This document shows, piece by piece, positions 50,748 through 58,892 of a stretch of 64,000 nt of DNA. Location of the stretch: positions 1 through 64,000 of the forward strand of contig DASTVZ010000025.1 in assembly GCA_035758845.1 (NCBI GenBank), written 5' to 3'. A program made the translations under genes and the position numbers. The number at the start of each line of letters is the position of its first letter. Within the stretch, counting starts at the first letter, position 1. This DNA comes from JALZOC01 sp035758845. Lineage in GTDB: Bacteria; Acidobacteriota; Vicinamibacteria; Vicinamibacterales; 2-12-FULL-66-21. Below the pieces are notes generated by a model, which was not told the origin of the DNA, made no database searches, and saw nothing but the letters and a program-made list of their open reading frames with translations.

Positions 50748-51101
50748 TCAATGGATCACGGGGCGGGCCGGACCGGCGGTCGCGATGGCCCGGGAGATGA
50801 GTGAATCGAGCCGCTGCTGGGGAATATCGAAAGGGCCGGCAACAGCCGCACCCATCGGGATCTCGAGCGCGATGACCACGCCGCGATCGGTGGGTTCGAC
50901 GATCCAGCTGAACCCGCGGAGCGCGACATGACGTTCATTTGAGCCGGGATTTTTCGCGCGATCGATGGCGAGGAGCATTGATTTCAAAACTGCATCGACA
51001 TCAAGTTCCGTCCAGCCGGACGGATCGCTGCCATCGTGCTCGAGTCGTTCGGCAACGGCCGTTTCGCGATCGCGGAGAACGATTTCTATGTCGTAGACCA
51101 T
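50748..51101 (-). CDS. Small conserved protein of unknown function
   Basis: A 117-residue soluble protein, MVYDIEIVLRDRETAVAERL, then DGSDPSGWTELDVDAVLKSMLLAID, then HVALRGFSWIVEPTDRGVVIALEIPMGAAVAGPFDIP. It alternates strands and helices like a small globular domain. No Cys, no signal peptide. The start follows an A-rich tract and has no clear Shine-Dalgarno sequence. I see no named family. Confidence 0.6.
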   Translation of the reverse strand: MVYDIEIVLRDRETAVAERLEHDGSDPSGWTELDVDAVLKSMLLAIDRAKNPGSNERHVALRGFSWIVEPTDRGVVIALEIPMGAAVAGPFDIPQQRLDSLISRAIATAGPARPVIH

Positions 51102-51107
51102 AACTTC

Positions 51108-51172
51108 GAACTAAAACTGAGACTAAAACTTAGAACCACAACCAAAACGGAAAACTCAAAACATGAAACTTA
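51108..51172. repeat. CTAAAAC/CAAAACTC low-complexity tract
   Basis: A-rich units such as ACTAAAACTGAGACTAAAAC and AAAACTCAAAAC. The complement of the second unit is the core of the tract at 5452-5505. It lies between the small conserved gene and the DUF255 gene. Confidence 0.65.
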
Positions 51173-51179
51173 TCATCAT

Positions 51180-53309
51180 TCACTCTAATTCTCTCGCGAA
51201 ATCCTGTGCCGTCGTGACCGGCTGCCGGCAGGTGAAGTCGCGGCAGACATACGCTGCGGCGCCACCGCGAGCGGTCATTGCCGCCGTAAACGGCAACAGC
51301 TTCGACAGCGTTTCGCGCGGAATATTCGGCGCAACGGGAATCAGCAGAGCGAACGGCAGATAGTGACGCGCAAGTTCTACCTTCAGCGCCCGCGCCGAAT
51401 CACCATCACCCACAATCACGACCTGAGAGTGGCCCGCATACCATGCAGAGAGCGCGCATAACATCATCGGAATCGAACGCGCCGCCGCGCCGATGCGCGG
51501 GCCGTATCGTGCAATCGTCCGCTCCGCGCGCTGCCGCATATTCTCGTCACCCGTCAGGTTCGCGAGTGTCAGCGTATTGAGCGCGGAGATCGAACTAGCC
51601 GCCGGCTCAGCGCCGTCGTAGTCCTCTTTCAATCGCAACAGCACGGTCGGGTCGTCGCCCGTCGTGCTGAACCATCCGGATTCTGTTTCATCCCAGAATT
51701 TGCGGTCCTGGTCCGCTTGCAGGGTGATCGCCCATTCGAGCCAGCCGGCGTCGCCGCTTGACTGAAACAGTTCGAGCAGTCCCCAGATCAAATACGCGTA
51801 GTCTTCCGCGTACCCGGGGATTGCCGCGTCGCCGTCGCGGTATCTCCGGAGTAACCCCGCATCGGTCCATAGCTTCGTTTTGATAAACGAGGCGGCTCGC
51901 AGCGCACAGTTCAGGTACTCGGACGATGATGGCCGATCGGCCAGCACGCGGGCGGCGCGGGCGAAGGCCGCAATCATCAACCCGTTCCACGCCGTCAGGA
52001 TCTTGTCGTCGAGATGAGGGCGTGGACGTGTCGATCTGACGCTCATCAGTCGCTGTCGGATGCGGCCGAGTGCTGCGACGACCTGATCGGGGGTTGCGCC
52101 GCTGCGGATCGAAATCTCTTCGATGGACTGGGCGGTGTAAAGGAGGTTCTTGCCGGTGAACTCCCCTTGCGGATCGTGCGGTGCGTTTCCACCTGCTTCG
52201 ATACCGAACCGCCGCCGTGCGACGTCAGCGTCCTCACCTAATACGGTGCCGAGTTCCTGATCCGACCAGATGTAGAACGCCCCTTCCGATTTTCGGGCTT
52301 TCGGATCGTCGGCATGTTCGGGGGGAATGCTGTCTGCATCTTCGGCCGAGTAGAATCCCCCGTCCGAATCGGTCATGTCACGCCGGACGTAGTCGAGCGT
52401 GTCCTCAGCGACGGTTGCATAGAACGGATCTCCGGTCGCCTGGGCTGCCTCGAGATAGGCGAGAACCAATTGCGACTGGTCGTACAACATTTTCTCGAAA
52501 TGCGGAACGCGCCAGTCACCATCAACCGAATATCGATGAAAGCCGCCGCCGATGTGATCGCGCATACCGCCCAGCGCCATCGCACGAAGGGTCTCCGTTG
52601 CCATCTGCAACGCGGAAGACGAGCGTGCGTCGTCGCCTCGGCGAGCGTGCTCTCGAAGAAGAAAGAGCAGCTCTGAAGGCCGCGGGAACTTCGGCGCATC
52701 ACCGAACCCTCCGCGACGCCGATCGAACGATCGATGGAACTGGTCGATCGACTCCTCGAGGGCATCGGTCGACGCGAGCTCGGATTCAGCGCGCGGCGAG
52801 CCATCGGTCGCAGTCACGGCTTGCAATCTCTGAAGTAGTTCTGCGGCCGCCTCCTCGACCCGTGTGCGATCGTGTTTCCAGACGCGCGCCAGTTCACCGA
52901 GCAAATCGGAGAATCCCGGGCGGCCCCATTTCGACGCCGGCGGAAAATACGTGCCGCCGAAAAACGGCTTCAATTCCGGAGTCAGGAACACGGTCATCGG
53001 CCAACCGCCCGAGCCGGTGGTGGCCTGAACGAACGACATGTAAACCCGATCGACATCAGGCCGCTCTTCACGATCGACCTTGATCGACACGAAATCATTG
53101 TTGAGCAGCTCGGCAATCGCCGGGTTCTCGAACGACTCGTGCTCCATCACGTGGCACCAGTGGCACGTCGAATACCCGATGGACAGGAATATCGGTTTGT
53201 CCTCGTGGCGGGCTCGTTGAAACGCCTCAGCGCCCCACGCGTACCAGTCAACCGGATTCGTTGCATGCTGGAGGAGATACGGGCTGCGCTCACGCGCCAG
53301 TCGATTCAT
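51180..53309 (-). CDS. DUF255 thioredoxin-domain protein (SPATA20/YyaL family)
   Basis: A 709-residue protein. The N-terminus RLARERSPYLLQHATNPVDWYAWG is the family signature, followed by a thioredoxin-like domain with the CxxC site in YSTCHWCHVMEHESFE. The rest is an alpha/alpha toroid resembling N-acylglucosamine 2-epimerase (RRRGGFGDAPKFPRP, GGMRDHIGGGFHRYSVD, WRVPHFEKMLYDQ, LTAWNGLMIAAFA). Cytoplasmic; the reaction is unknown. ATG 53309 matches the usual start; the frame extends to GTG 53321. It is full length compared with the family (about 680-720). Confidence 0.9.
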   Translation of the reverse strand: MNRLARERSPYLLQHATNPVDWYAWGAEAFQRARHEDKPIFLSIGYSTCHWCHVMEHESFENPAIAELLNNDFVSIKVDREERPDVDRVYMSFVQATTGSGGWPMTVFLTPELKPFFGGTYFPPASKWGRPGFSDLLGELARVWKHDRTRVEEAAAELLQRLQAVTATDGSPRAESELASTDALEESIDQFHRSFDRRRGGFGDAPKFPRPSELLFLLREHARRGDDARSSSALQMATETLRAMALGGMRDHIGGGFHRYSVDGDWRVPHFEKMLYDQSQLVLAYLEAAQATGDPFYATVAEDTLDYVRRDMTDSDGGFYSAEDADSIPPEHADDPKARKSEGAFYIWSDQELGTVLGEDADVARRRFGIEAGGNAPHDPQGEFTGKNLLYTAQSIEEISIRSGATPDQVVAALGRIRQRLMSVRSTRPRPHLDDKILTAWNGLMIAAFARAARVLADRPSSSEYLNCALRAASFIKTKLWTDAGLLRRYRDGDAAIPGYAEDYAYLIWGLLELFQSSGDAGWLEWAITLQADQDRKFWDETESGWFSTTGDDPTVLLRLKEDYDGAEPAASSISALNTLTLANLTGDENMRQRAERTIARYGPRIGAAARSIPMMLCALSAWYAGHSQVVIVGDGDSARALKVELARHYLPFALLIPVAPNIPRETLSKLLPFTAAMTARGGAAAYVCRDFTCRQPVTTAQDFARELE

Positions 53310-53315
53310 GACTTC

Positions 53316-53402
53316 ACTCACTGCGGCGCTTCCTTCCAGCGCCTCGCTCGGGCCGCGGGCGCTAACTCACTGCGGCGCCTCCTTCCAGTGCCTCGCTCGG
53401 GC
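53316..53402. repeat. Direct repeat of a 37-base unit
   Basis: Two copies, 53316-53352 and 53366-53402, beginning CTCACTGCGGCGC and ending CCTCGCTCGGGC, differing at about two positions and separated by 13 bases. It lies between the DUF255 start and the next minus-strand gene. Recent tandem duplication of an intergenic element is likely. Confidence 0.75.
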
Positions 53403-53403
53403 A

Positions 53404-53751
53404 CTATGCGCCCGTGAGAAACGCCATCACCAAGCGATCGCGATCCTGCGGCCACAAATACCTCTCACTGTCTGGCAGGCTCGTCGGCGGCGACGATCGC
53501 GAAGCGGTGATGAAAACAATCGCTTCGCGCCGTTCGGCCCGCTCCTCGGTGCGATCATGCTCGGCTATTTCTGCAATCGCCGGATCGTCGCTGGCAGACC
53601 AGAACACGACGCGATCGGCATCGATCAGTGAACCCGTCCGTGCCAGGTCCGCTGCGCGTCGCTGTTCGAAGTACGTACTCCCGCGTGTGAGCAGATCGAC
53701 AAGTGAACTGGGGGCTGCTGTCTCTCCTCCGCTGATCAGGAGCGTTCTCAT
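53404..53751 (-). CDS. Small protein of unknown function
   Basis: A 115-residue soluble protein, MRTLLISGGETAAPSSLVDLL, then DADRVVFWSASDDPAIAEIAEHDR, then REAIVFITASRSSP and PQDRDRLVMAFLTGA. Alternating strands and helices suggest a Rossmann-like fragment fold. GAGGAG touches ATG 53751, and a TACGAT on the minus strand stands six bases before it. It is divergent from the DJ-1 gene with 33 bases between the start codons. A longer frame upstream is antisense to that gene and rejected. Confidence 0.62.
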   Translation of the reverse strand: MRTLLISGGETAAPSSLVDLLTRGSTYFEQRRAADLARTGSLIDADRVVFWSASDDPAIAEIAEHDRTEERAERREAIVFITASRSSPPTSLPDSERYLWPQDRDRLVMAFLTGA

Positions 53752-53757
53752 CTCCTC

Positions 53758-53777
53758 ATCGTAGCAGGTTGTAGAAT
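53758..53777. promoter_or_regulatory. Overlapping divergent leaderless promoters
   Basis: TACGAT on the minus strand (53758-53763) is six bases from ATG 53751, and TAGAAT on the plus strand (53772-53777) is seven bases from ATG 53785. Both genes would have leaderless or near-leaderless mRNAs, and their promoter cores lie within 33 bases. Confidence 0.45.
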
Positions 53778-53784
53778 CCTCCGA

Positions 53785-54318
53785 ATGCCTTCTGTCCAGC
53801 TTCGCATCGCTGTCTTGATTGACGAGGGCTTCGACGACGATGAGTTTTCCGCGATGTCGGCGCAGTTCGAAAACGCCGGCGCGCGAGTGGTGATTGTGGC
53901 GCCGTTTACCGGCCGCCTCTATTCGGGACGGCATGGGCGAGTCGACACTGCATGCGATGTGGCCGTGCGCGGAACGCGTGCAGCGATGTTCTCGGCGATC
54001 GCGATTCCAGGCGGCTATTCGCCAGACCGGCTCCGCATGCGGCACGCATTCCTCGATCTCATCCGGGATGCGCTTGCGACGAATGTTCCGATCGGCGCGG
54101 TCGGACATGGCCCGCAGGTGCTCATCTCGGCCAATGCCATCAAGGGCCGGACGATCACCTGCTGGCCTTCGATCGCCATCGACGTCAAGAACGCAGGCGG
54201 CCTCTACGTCGACCGGCCCGTCGTGCAAGATGGCGGCATCGTCACGGCCAGAAAGATCGATGACATCGGGCCGTTTGTGGAAGCGATCCTCCGCTTGGCC
54301 CATGCAGACTCACGATGA
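53785..54318 (+). CDS. DJ-1/PfpI-family protein lacking the nucleophile cysteine
   Basis: A 177-residue class I glutamine amidotransferase-like protein. The fold is clear: RIAVLIDEGFDDDEFSAM, AIAIPGGYSPDRLR, PIGAVGHGPQVLISAN and GRTITCWPSIAIDVKNAG, GLYVDRPVVQDGGIVTARK. The usual nucleophile elbow A-I-C-H-G-P reads A-V-G107-H-G-P, so the catalytic Cys is Gly. Standard PfpI protease or DJ-1 glyoxalase chemistry is therefore unlikely; a binding or structural role is inferred. Its stop overlaps the ABC ATPase start (ATGA). Confidence 0.85.
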   Translation: MPSVQLRIAVLIDEGFDDDEFSAMSAQFENAGARVVIVAPFTGRLYSGRHGRVDTACDVAVRGTRAAMFSAIAIPGGYSPDRLRMRHAFLDLIRDALATNVPIGAVGHGPQVLISANAIKGRTITCWPSIAIDVKNAGGLYVDRPVVQDGGIVTARKIDDIGPFVEAILRLAHADSR

Positions 54319-55112
54319 ACTCAGTGGCGACTGTAGAATCACCGTCGATGCAGGGCGACTTTGCCGTCCAGACTTCCGGCCTGACTCGCACCTTCGGTAA
54401 CTTCCGCGCGGTCGATGGAATCGATCTCGCCGTCCCGGCCGGCAGCTTTTATGGATTTCTCGGACCAAACGGCGCCGGCAAGTCCACGACCATCAAGTGT
54501 CTCACCGGTCTGCTTCGCCCGACCGCGGGGACGATGAGGATTCTCGGCGTTGATCCTGCAGTGGATTCTGTCACCGTCAAACGCCGCATTGGCGTCGTCC
54601 CTGAAGACCTCGCGCTGTTCGATCGGTTGACCGCCGAGGAGACGTTGAACTTCGTCGCGCAAGTGCACGGCATCGATCCGGCGACGGCGAAGCAGCGTTC
54701 CGCGGATCTCCTCGATCTGATGGATCTGAAGAGCGCCGGCACCACGCTCGTGACCGACTTTTCGCACGGGATGAGGAAAAAGCTGTCGCTCGCGGCCGCT
54801 CTCTTGCCCGCACCGAAACTGCTCTTTCTCGACGAGCCGTTCGAAGGCATCGATGCGGTTGCCTCGCGTCAGATCAAGGATCTGCTCTTGTCGTTTGTGG
54901 CGCGCGGCGGAACGATTTTTCTGACCTCGCACATCCTTGAAATCGTCGAGCGACTGTCCACCCATATTGGTGTCATCTCGCACGGAAAACTGGTCGCGCA
55001 AGGGCGCATCGACGATCTGCGATCCGGCGCCGATAGCGGCAAGACGCTCGAGGAATTGTTCATCGATCTGGTCGGCGGTGAGGCGAAGTCACACGCGCTC
55101 GACTGGATCTAG
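54315..55112 (+). CDS. ABC exporter ATP-binding protein
   Basis: A 265-residue ATPase with Walker A GPNGAGKSTT, Q-loop-like region (GVVPEDLALFDRLTAEETLNF), a variant signature FSHGMRKKL in place of LSGGQ, Walker B KLLFLDEPFEGID and the switch His in LTSHILEI. This is the CcmA/drug-export type. Its start overlaps the DJ-1 gene stop, and the permease starts 6 bases after its own stop, so all three may be one transcript. Substrate unknown. Confidence 0.88.
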   Translation: MNSVATVESPSMQGDFAVQTSGLTRTFGNFRAVDGIDLAVPAGSFYGFLGPNGAGKSTTIKCLTGLLRPTAGTMRILGVDPAVDSVTVKRRIGVVPEDLALFDRLTAEETLNFVAQVHGIDPATAKQRSADLLDLMDLKSAGTTLVTDFSHGMRKKLSLAAALLPAPKLLFLDEPFEGIDAVASRQIKDLLLSFVARGGTIFLTSHILEIVERLSTHIGVISHGKLVAQGRIDDLRSGADSGKTLEELFIDLVGGEAKSHALDWI

Positions 55113-55118
55113 GCACAC

Positions 55119-56810
55119 ATGCTGAGAACTCTCCGGGCATTCGCGTGGCTGCGCTGGCGCATGCTGATCAATTCCCTGGAGAACACCGGCGCGCGCGACA
55201 CGGTCGAGCGGTTCTCCATCGCGATCGAAAAGCTCGGCCCGATCATGGCTGCAGTGTTAATGGTCCCGTCCGCGCTGATCCTCGCGGCGGCGTCGACCGC
55301 GAGTGGAATCGCACTCGCACGCGGCGATCAGCACTCGCTCTTCTTCGAGGCCGCGCGTTACCTCTTATTCATCGTTCCCATCGTATCCATCTTTGGTCCG
55401 CTGCTGTTGCCGGCAGCCGATCGCACCAATCCCGTTCGAATGCTCCTGCTTCCCATCCCTCGCCGCACGCTTTACGTCGCGCAATCGTCGTCCGCCTTCG
55501 GCGACATCTGGGTGCTGCTCATGTTGCCGATCGTGTTGTTTGTCCCCGTCGGCCTCTTGCTCGGCGCCGCGTTCGTCGCGGCGTTCCTGTCGTTTGCCGC
55601 TGGCGTGCTGCTGGTGCTCGTGATCGTTGGTCTGACTGCACTCGCGACGAGCGTGCTCCATCTGCTGGTACGCGATCGGCGACGCGGTGAGCTGTTGGCG
55701 TTGCTGTTCATCGTGATCATTCCGGCCGCAAGCATGCTGCCGGGGCTTCTGACCGGCCTTCGTCATGCGCCGGGTGCCGAACAGCGATCCTCCGCGATCT
55801 CTACAGTGCCCGAGTGGATAAAAGACACCGGTGTGCGCGCGTTCGCGATGTACCCCCCCGAGGCCTACGCCCGTTCGACACGCAGTGCGGCGTCCGGTGA
55901 TCTGATGACGGCGGGGGCAAGCCTGGTCGCACTGCTCGCGGCGGCACTCATCGTTCATGGCATGGGGATGGCAGCGTTCGCCAAGGTTCTGGCATCACCG
56001 GGCTCAACGGGTGCGCGGCGCGCGGTGCCAACACGCGCGGCTTGGGGTCGGACGCTGCCCGGACTGTCGTCGGGCGCCTCCGCCGTCGCGCTGGCGCAGC
56101 TGCGGCTCGCTCTGCGCACACCGCGCGGCCGTTCAATCGTCTTGTCTCCGGTCGTGGTTACAGGGATCTTCGCGTTCGTCGCGCGAAACCCCATGGCCAA
56201 TTTCGATTCCGGCCCCTTCTCGTTCAGCACCGGCCTTTCGATCGCGGGGTTCGCGTCATTTGTCGGTCTGCTTGCCGTCTTGCCGGTGGCCATGAATCAG
56301 TTTGCGATCGACAACGCCGGGCTGACCCTCGCACTCCTCTCGCCCCTGAGCGATCGCGAGTACCTTGCGGGGAAAGCTGTGGGAAACGGCCTCATTGCGG
56401 CCTTGCCTATTTCACTCTCGTTCGTCGTGGCGCTCTTGCTGCTCCCCGGGGGATCGCCGGCCCTGTGGCTTGCGATTCCGCTGGGCCTCCTTTCAACCTA
56501 CTTTCTCGTCGCGCCCGCTGCCGCTACTCTTTCGGCACTCTTTCCACGCGTCGTCGATCTCAACAGCATCGGCCGCGGCAGCAACGCCCACGGGCTCGCC
56601 GCGCTGCTCGGGATGATCAGTGTCGTCGTTTCCACGTTGCCCGCCATGCTCATCACATTCGCAGCTTCAGCCTGGCTGCACAACACGTCGCTCGTGCCAG
56701 TTCTGCTGCTGCTCTGGTGCATCGTGAGCTATGGCATCGGGCGGGTGCTGTTCATCCCCGCCCGGCGCATCTTTGCGCGGCGGAGGGAGAACTTGGCAAT
56801 GCTGCTCTGA
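55119..56810 (+). CDS. ABC exporter permease
   Basis: A 563-residue membrane protein with about 12 to 14 helices in two halves: (MAAVLMVPSALILAAASTASGIAL, LLFIVPIVSIFGPLLLPA, WVLLMLPIVLFVPVGLLLGAAFVAAFLSFAAGVLLVLVIVGLTAL) and (SIVLSPVVVTGIFAFVA, LPVAMNQFAIDNAGLTLALLSPLSDREYLAGKAVGNGLIAALPISLSFVVALLL). The layout SPLSDREYLAGK is typical of ABC-2 type exporter permeases. It pairs with the upstream ATPase. Cargo is unknown. Confidence 0.85.
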   Translation: MLRTLRAFAWLRWRMLINSLENTGARDTVERFSIAIEKLGPIMAAVLMVPSALILAAASTASGIALARGDQHSLFFEAARYLLFIVPIVSIFGPLLLPAADRTNPVRMLLLPIPRRTLYVAQSSSAFGDIWVLLMLPIVLFVPVGLLLGAAFVAAFLSFAAGVLLVLVIVGLTALATSVLHLLVRDRRRGELLALLFIVIIPAASMLPGLLTGLRHAPGAEQRSSAISTVPEWIKDTGVRAFAMYPPEAYARSTRSAASGDLMTAGASLVALLAAALIVHGMGMAAFAKVLASPGSTGARRAVPTRAAWGRTLPGLSSGASAVALAQLRLALRTPRGRSIVLSPVVVTGIFAFVARNPMANFDSGPFSFSTGLSIAGFASFVGLLAVLPVAMNQFAIDNAGLTLALLSPLSDREYLAGKAVGNGLIAALPISLSFVVALLLLPGGSPALWLAIPLGLLSTYFLVAPAAATLSALFPRVVDLNSIGRGSNAHGLAALLGMISVVVSTLPAMLITFAASAWLHNTSLVPVLLLLWCIVSYGIGRVLFIPARRIFARRRENLAMLL

Positions 56811-56817
56811 GACGCTG

Positions 56818-56862
56818 GATCAGTGATAGTGATCAGTGATTAGTGATCAGTGATCAGTGATT
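56818..56862. repeat. GTGATCAGTGATTA tandem array
   Basis: Units GTGATAGTGATCAGTGATTA and AGTGATCAGTGATCAGTGAT with near-palindromic TGATCA cores, between the permease stop and the convergent anti-sigma gene stop. A structured intergenic element, not coding. Confidence 0.7.
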
Positions 56863-57333
56863 AGGGATTCTCTCCGCCCACCACCACATGCCAAGCGCGG
56901 TCAGGAGAAGACCTGCAGCCGCAATGTAGGTGTTAATCGCCGGCGCGATCCGTCGCGCGACCTGTGTGCTCATCAGGGACAACCCGGCCCATGCGTCAGA
57001 AGAGGCGGACACGACGCCACTGACGTCGACGAGCGCAAGCACGCCACCGACGACAATCAGCAGCGCCACGAAGATGGCAACGTTGAATATAAGGTCGACA
57101 TTGCGTTCCATTCGCCATCGTTCGCGCCGCACACGGTGAAGCACCGCGGCAACGAACCGATCGGGGACCGGTGGTGGTTGATGCGCGACGAGCGCCGCTT
57201 CCAGGCGACGCGCCGTCGCGAGCATGAGCGCGCACGACGGGCATGTCTCGAAATGCCCACGCACGTCCGGCGTCGGCTCGAGTTCCCCCGCCGCTATCGG
57301 CTCAATCAGGTCGGCGACTTCCCTGCACATCAT
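56854..57333 (-). CDS. Zinc-finger anti-sigma factor
   Basis: A 159-residue protein. The N-terminal zf-HC2 is HFETCPSC (H27, C31, C34), followed by a helical linker and two membrane segments (VDLIFNVAIFVALLIVVGGVLALVDVSG and INTYIAAAGLLLTALGMWWW). It overlaps the preceding ECF sigma stop by 4 bases and should hold that sigma at the membrane. Start ATG 57333 or the adjacent ATG. The extracytoplasmic part is short, so sensing may be through the membrane. Confidence 0.83.
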   Translation of the reverse strand: MMCREVADLIEPIAAGELEPTPDVRGHFETCPSCALMLATARRLEAALVAHQPPPVPDRFVAAVLHRVRRERWRMERNVDLIFNVAIFVALLIVVGGVLALVDVSGVVSASSDAWAGLSLMSTQVARRIAPAINTYIAAAGLLLTALGMWWWAERIPNH

Positions 57334-57848
57334 TGGAGCAATTCCCGTAGACGCCGCTTCGCGCGGTACAGGTGCGTCTTCACCGTGCCCACCGGAATGT
57401 CGAGCGCTTCTGCCAAGGCTTCGTATTGCACGCCGTGGAGATAGTGCGCGGCAATAAGCACCCGGTAGTTCTCAGGAAGCTGCGCGATCGCCTTGTCGAG
57501 TCGATCGCGGAGCTCGAGTTCGGCAAATGCCGCGTCGTCGCGCCCCGGTTCGCGGATCGGCGACGCCGACGTCTCCTCCCGCCTGTGGCTGCGATCCTGC
57601 GCACAGACGTTGGACACGATCCGGAAGATCCATGTGGAAAGCCGGGCCTCACCTCGGAAGTATGGAAGGCCGCGGTAGATCTTCAGGAAGACGTCCTGCG
57701 CCAGATCGTCGGTTCGCGAGCGATCGGCCGTCAATCGCCAGACCATGCCGTAAACGAGATGTTTGTACCGCTCGACGAGTTCGCCGAAAGCGATGTCATC
57801 GCCGGTCCGACACCGCTCGATGAGTGTCTCTTCGTCGAGGTCGGCCAT
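57330..57848 (-). CDS. ECF-type RNA polymerase sigma factor
   Basis: A 172-residue sigma with region 2 (GELVERYKHLVYGMVWRLT, DDLAQDVFLKIYRGLPYFRGEARLSTWIFRIVSNVCAQD) and region 4 (LDKAIAQLPENYRVLIAAHYLHGVQYEALAEALDIPVGTVKTHLYRAKRRLREL), both complete. ATG 57848; a TCTAAT on the minus strand stands 11 bases upstream. It forms a coupled pair with the anti-sigma that follows. Confidence 0.89.
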   Translation of the reverse strand: MADLDEETLIERCRTGDDIAFGELVERYKHLVYGMVWRLTADRSRTDDLAQDVFLKIYRGLPYFRGEARLSTWIFRIVSNVCAQDRSHRREETSASPIREPGRDDAAFAELELRDRLDKAIAQLPENYRVLIAAHYLHGVQYEALAEALDIPVGTVKTHLYRAKRRLRELLQ

Positions 57849-57891
57849 TCGCCAACCCTATTAGAGTCGGAATGCGCCCGATTTGTTTCAC

Positions 57892-57944
57892 GCCTGCCCT
57901 GAGCTTGTCGAAGGGCCTGCCCGGAGCTTGTCGAAGGGCCTGAA
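57892..57944. repeat. GAGCTTGTCGAAGGGCCTG dispersed repeat, two copies
   Basis: Two adjacent copies of CTTGTCGAAGGGCCTG (ends 57916 and 57942) in a palindromic setting. The unit is a well-known dispersed element in several bacterial phyla; translated, it yields DKLRAG/STSSGQA peptides. It separates the sigma gene from the divergent DUF6249 gene. Confidence 0.75.
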
Positions 57945-58042
57945 ACAATTCGTGGTGCCGGCCGGTCTAATTGTCCCAATCGCCCTCTCGTCAAGAGAGC
58001 TCAGGGACGTGGCAGCGACGCCGGGGCAGGAGACACTGGAAT

Positions 58043-58483
58043 ATGCAGGACTTTGCAATTGTGATTTTCGTGGTCGTGACGATCGTCGCCGGCGTCGTCT
58101 TGATGGTTGCGGCGATGAACAATCGACGCAAAATGCGCGAAATGGAACACCGCGAACGGCTGGCGATGATCGAACGCGGCGTCGTGCCGTCGCCGGAAAC
58201 AAATCCGGCGGCCTTTGAAGCCGCAATTGGTGACAGCGTCAAGGATGACGATCGGAGCCAGCGGTATCGGACCGCCGGAGTGCTCCTCATCGGCTTCGGC
58301 CTTGGATTGATATTCGTGATTGGCGTGGCGGCCGGTGTGCCGGACGTGGGTCTGGGTATTGGCGGGGCGTGGATCAGTCTCGGCGCTGCTTCGCTGGTCA
58401 ATTACTGGTTGATGTCGCGCCGCCGAGTGCGTTGGTCTCCGCCTGCGCATCGGCCCGACTCCCCACCTAACATCGCACCGTAA
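58043..58483 (+). CDS. DUF6249-like membrane protein
   Basis: A 146-residue protein with an N-terminal helix (FAIVIFVVVTIVAGVVLMVAAMNN), a charged linker RKMREMEHRERLAMIERGVVPSP and two more helices (GVLLIGFGLGLIFVIGVAAG and IGGAWISLGAASLVNYWLM). The ERLAMIERGVVP block is typical of DUF6249. ATG 58043 has CAGGAG about 11 bases upstream; the frame extends to 57971 without a good start. Role unknown; it may act with the divergent ECF unit. Confidence 0.75.
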   Translation: MQDFAIVIFVVVTIVAGVVLMVAAMNNRRKMREMEHRERLAMIERGVVPSPETNPAAFEAAIGDSVKDDDRSQRYRTAGVLLIGFGLGLIFVIGVAAGVPDVGLGIGGAWISLGAASLVNYWLMSRRRVRWSPPAHRPDSPPNIAP

Positions 58484-58892
58484 AGCCCTGCCGTTTCGCG
58501 GTCGGGTTGCTGTGTCGGGCGTTACACACGGGGGGCGCAGTGGATGGGTGATCCGCTTCCAACTCGACCGGCCGGATGTCGAGTTTCATTCACATCTGCC
58601 GCAAAAATCCCTCAAAAACCTGTCATTTTCACGGTTCTCCGCTGGCACCGCGGTTGCTCTAAGAAAGTGTGTCGGGCGGCTACAGCGGCCCGGCCAGCCG
58701 CTCCGGTGTTCCGCTGGAGCACCCGCCCTTCCAACAACTTCCTGCCTGGCTGCAGGGAGGGTCGAAAAGACCTCCCTGCCCCGCCATGTACATTCAGTTG
58801 TGTCCAGTTACCAGTCACCGGTTTCCAGTTCCTACTCGATTCGGTCGGCACGCGTCTTACAGCGAGGGCAACGGAATTGGGAACTGGACACT
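58484..58892. other. 409-base gap of repeated noncoding elements
   Basis: No gene is supported. A hairpin GCAGGGAGG...CCTCCCTGC lies near 58760-58786 with a GAAAA loop. An inverted repeat GTGTCCAGTT / AACTGGACAC flanks 58800-58889 and contains CCAGTTACCAGTCACCGG, a member of the low-complexity families. The rest has no recognisable feature. Confidence 0.5.
58800..58889. repeat. Inverted repeat with CCAGT low-complexity core
   Basis: GTGTCCAGTT (58800-58809) and AACTGGACAC (58880-58889) bracket units CCAGTTACCAGTCACCGG and TTTCCAGTTCC. It may form a long hairpin at the 3' side of the YihY gene. Confidence 0.55.

Noticed and set aside
52181..53083. A 300-codon plus-strand frame opposite the DUF255 gene
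   Set aside because: Arg-rich shadow of a well-recognised gene; no start signal or family.
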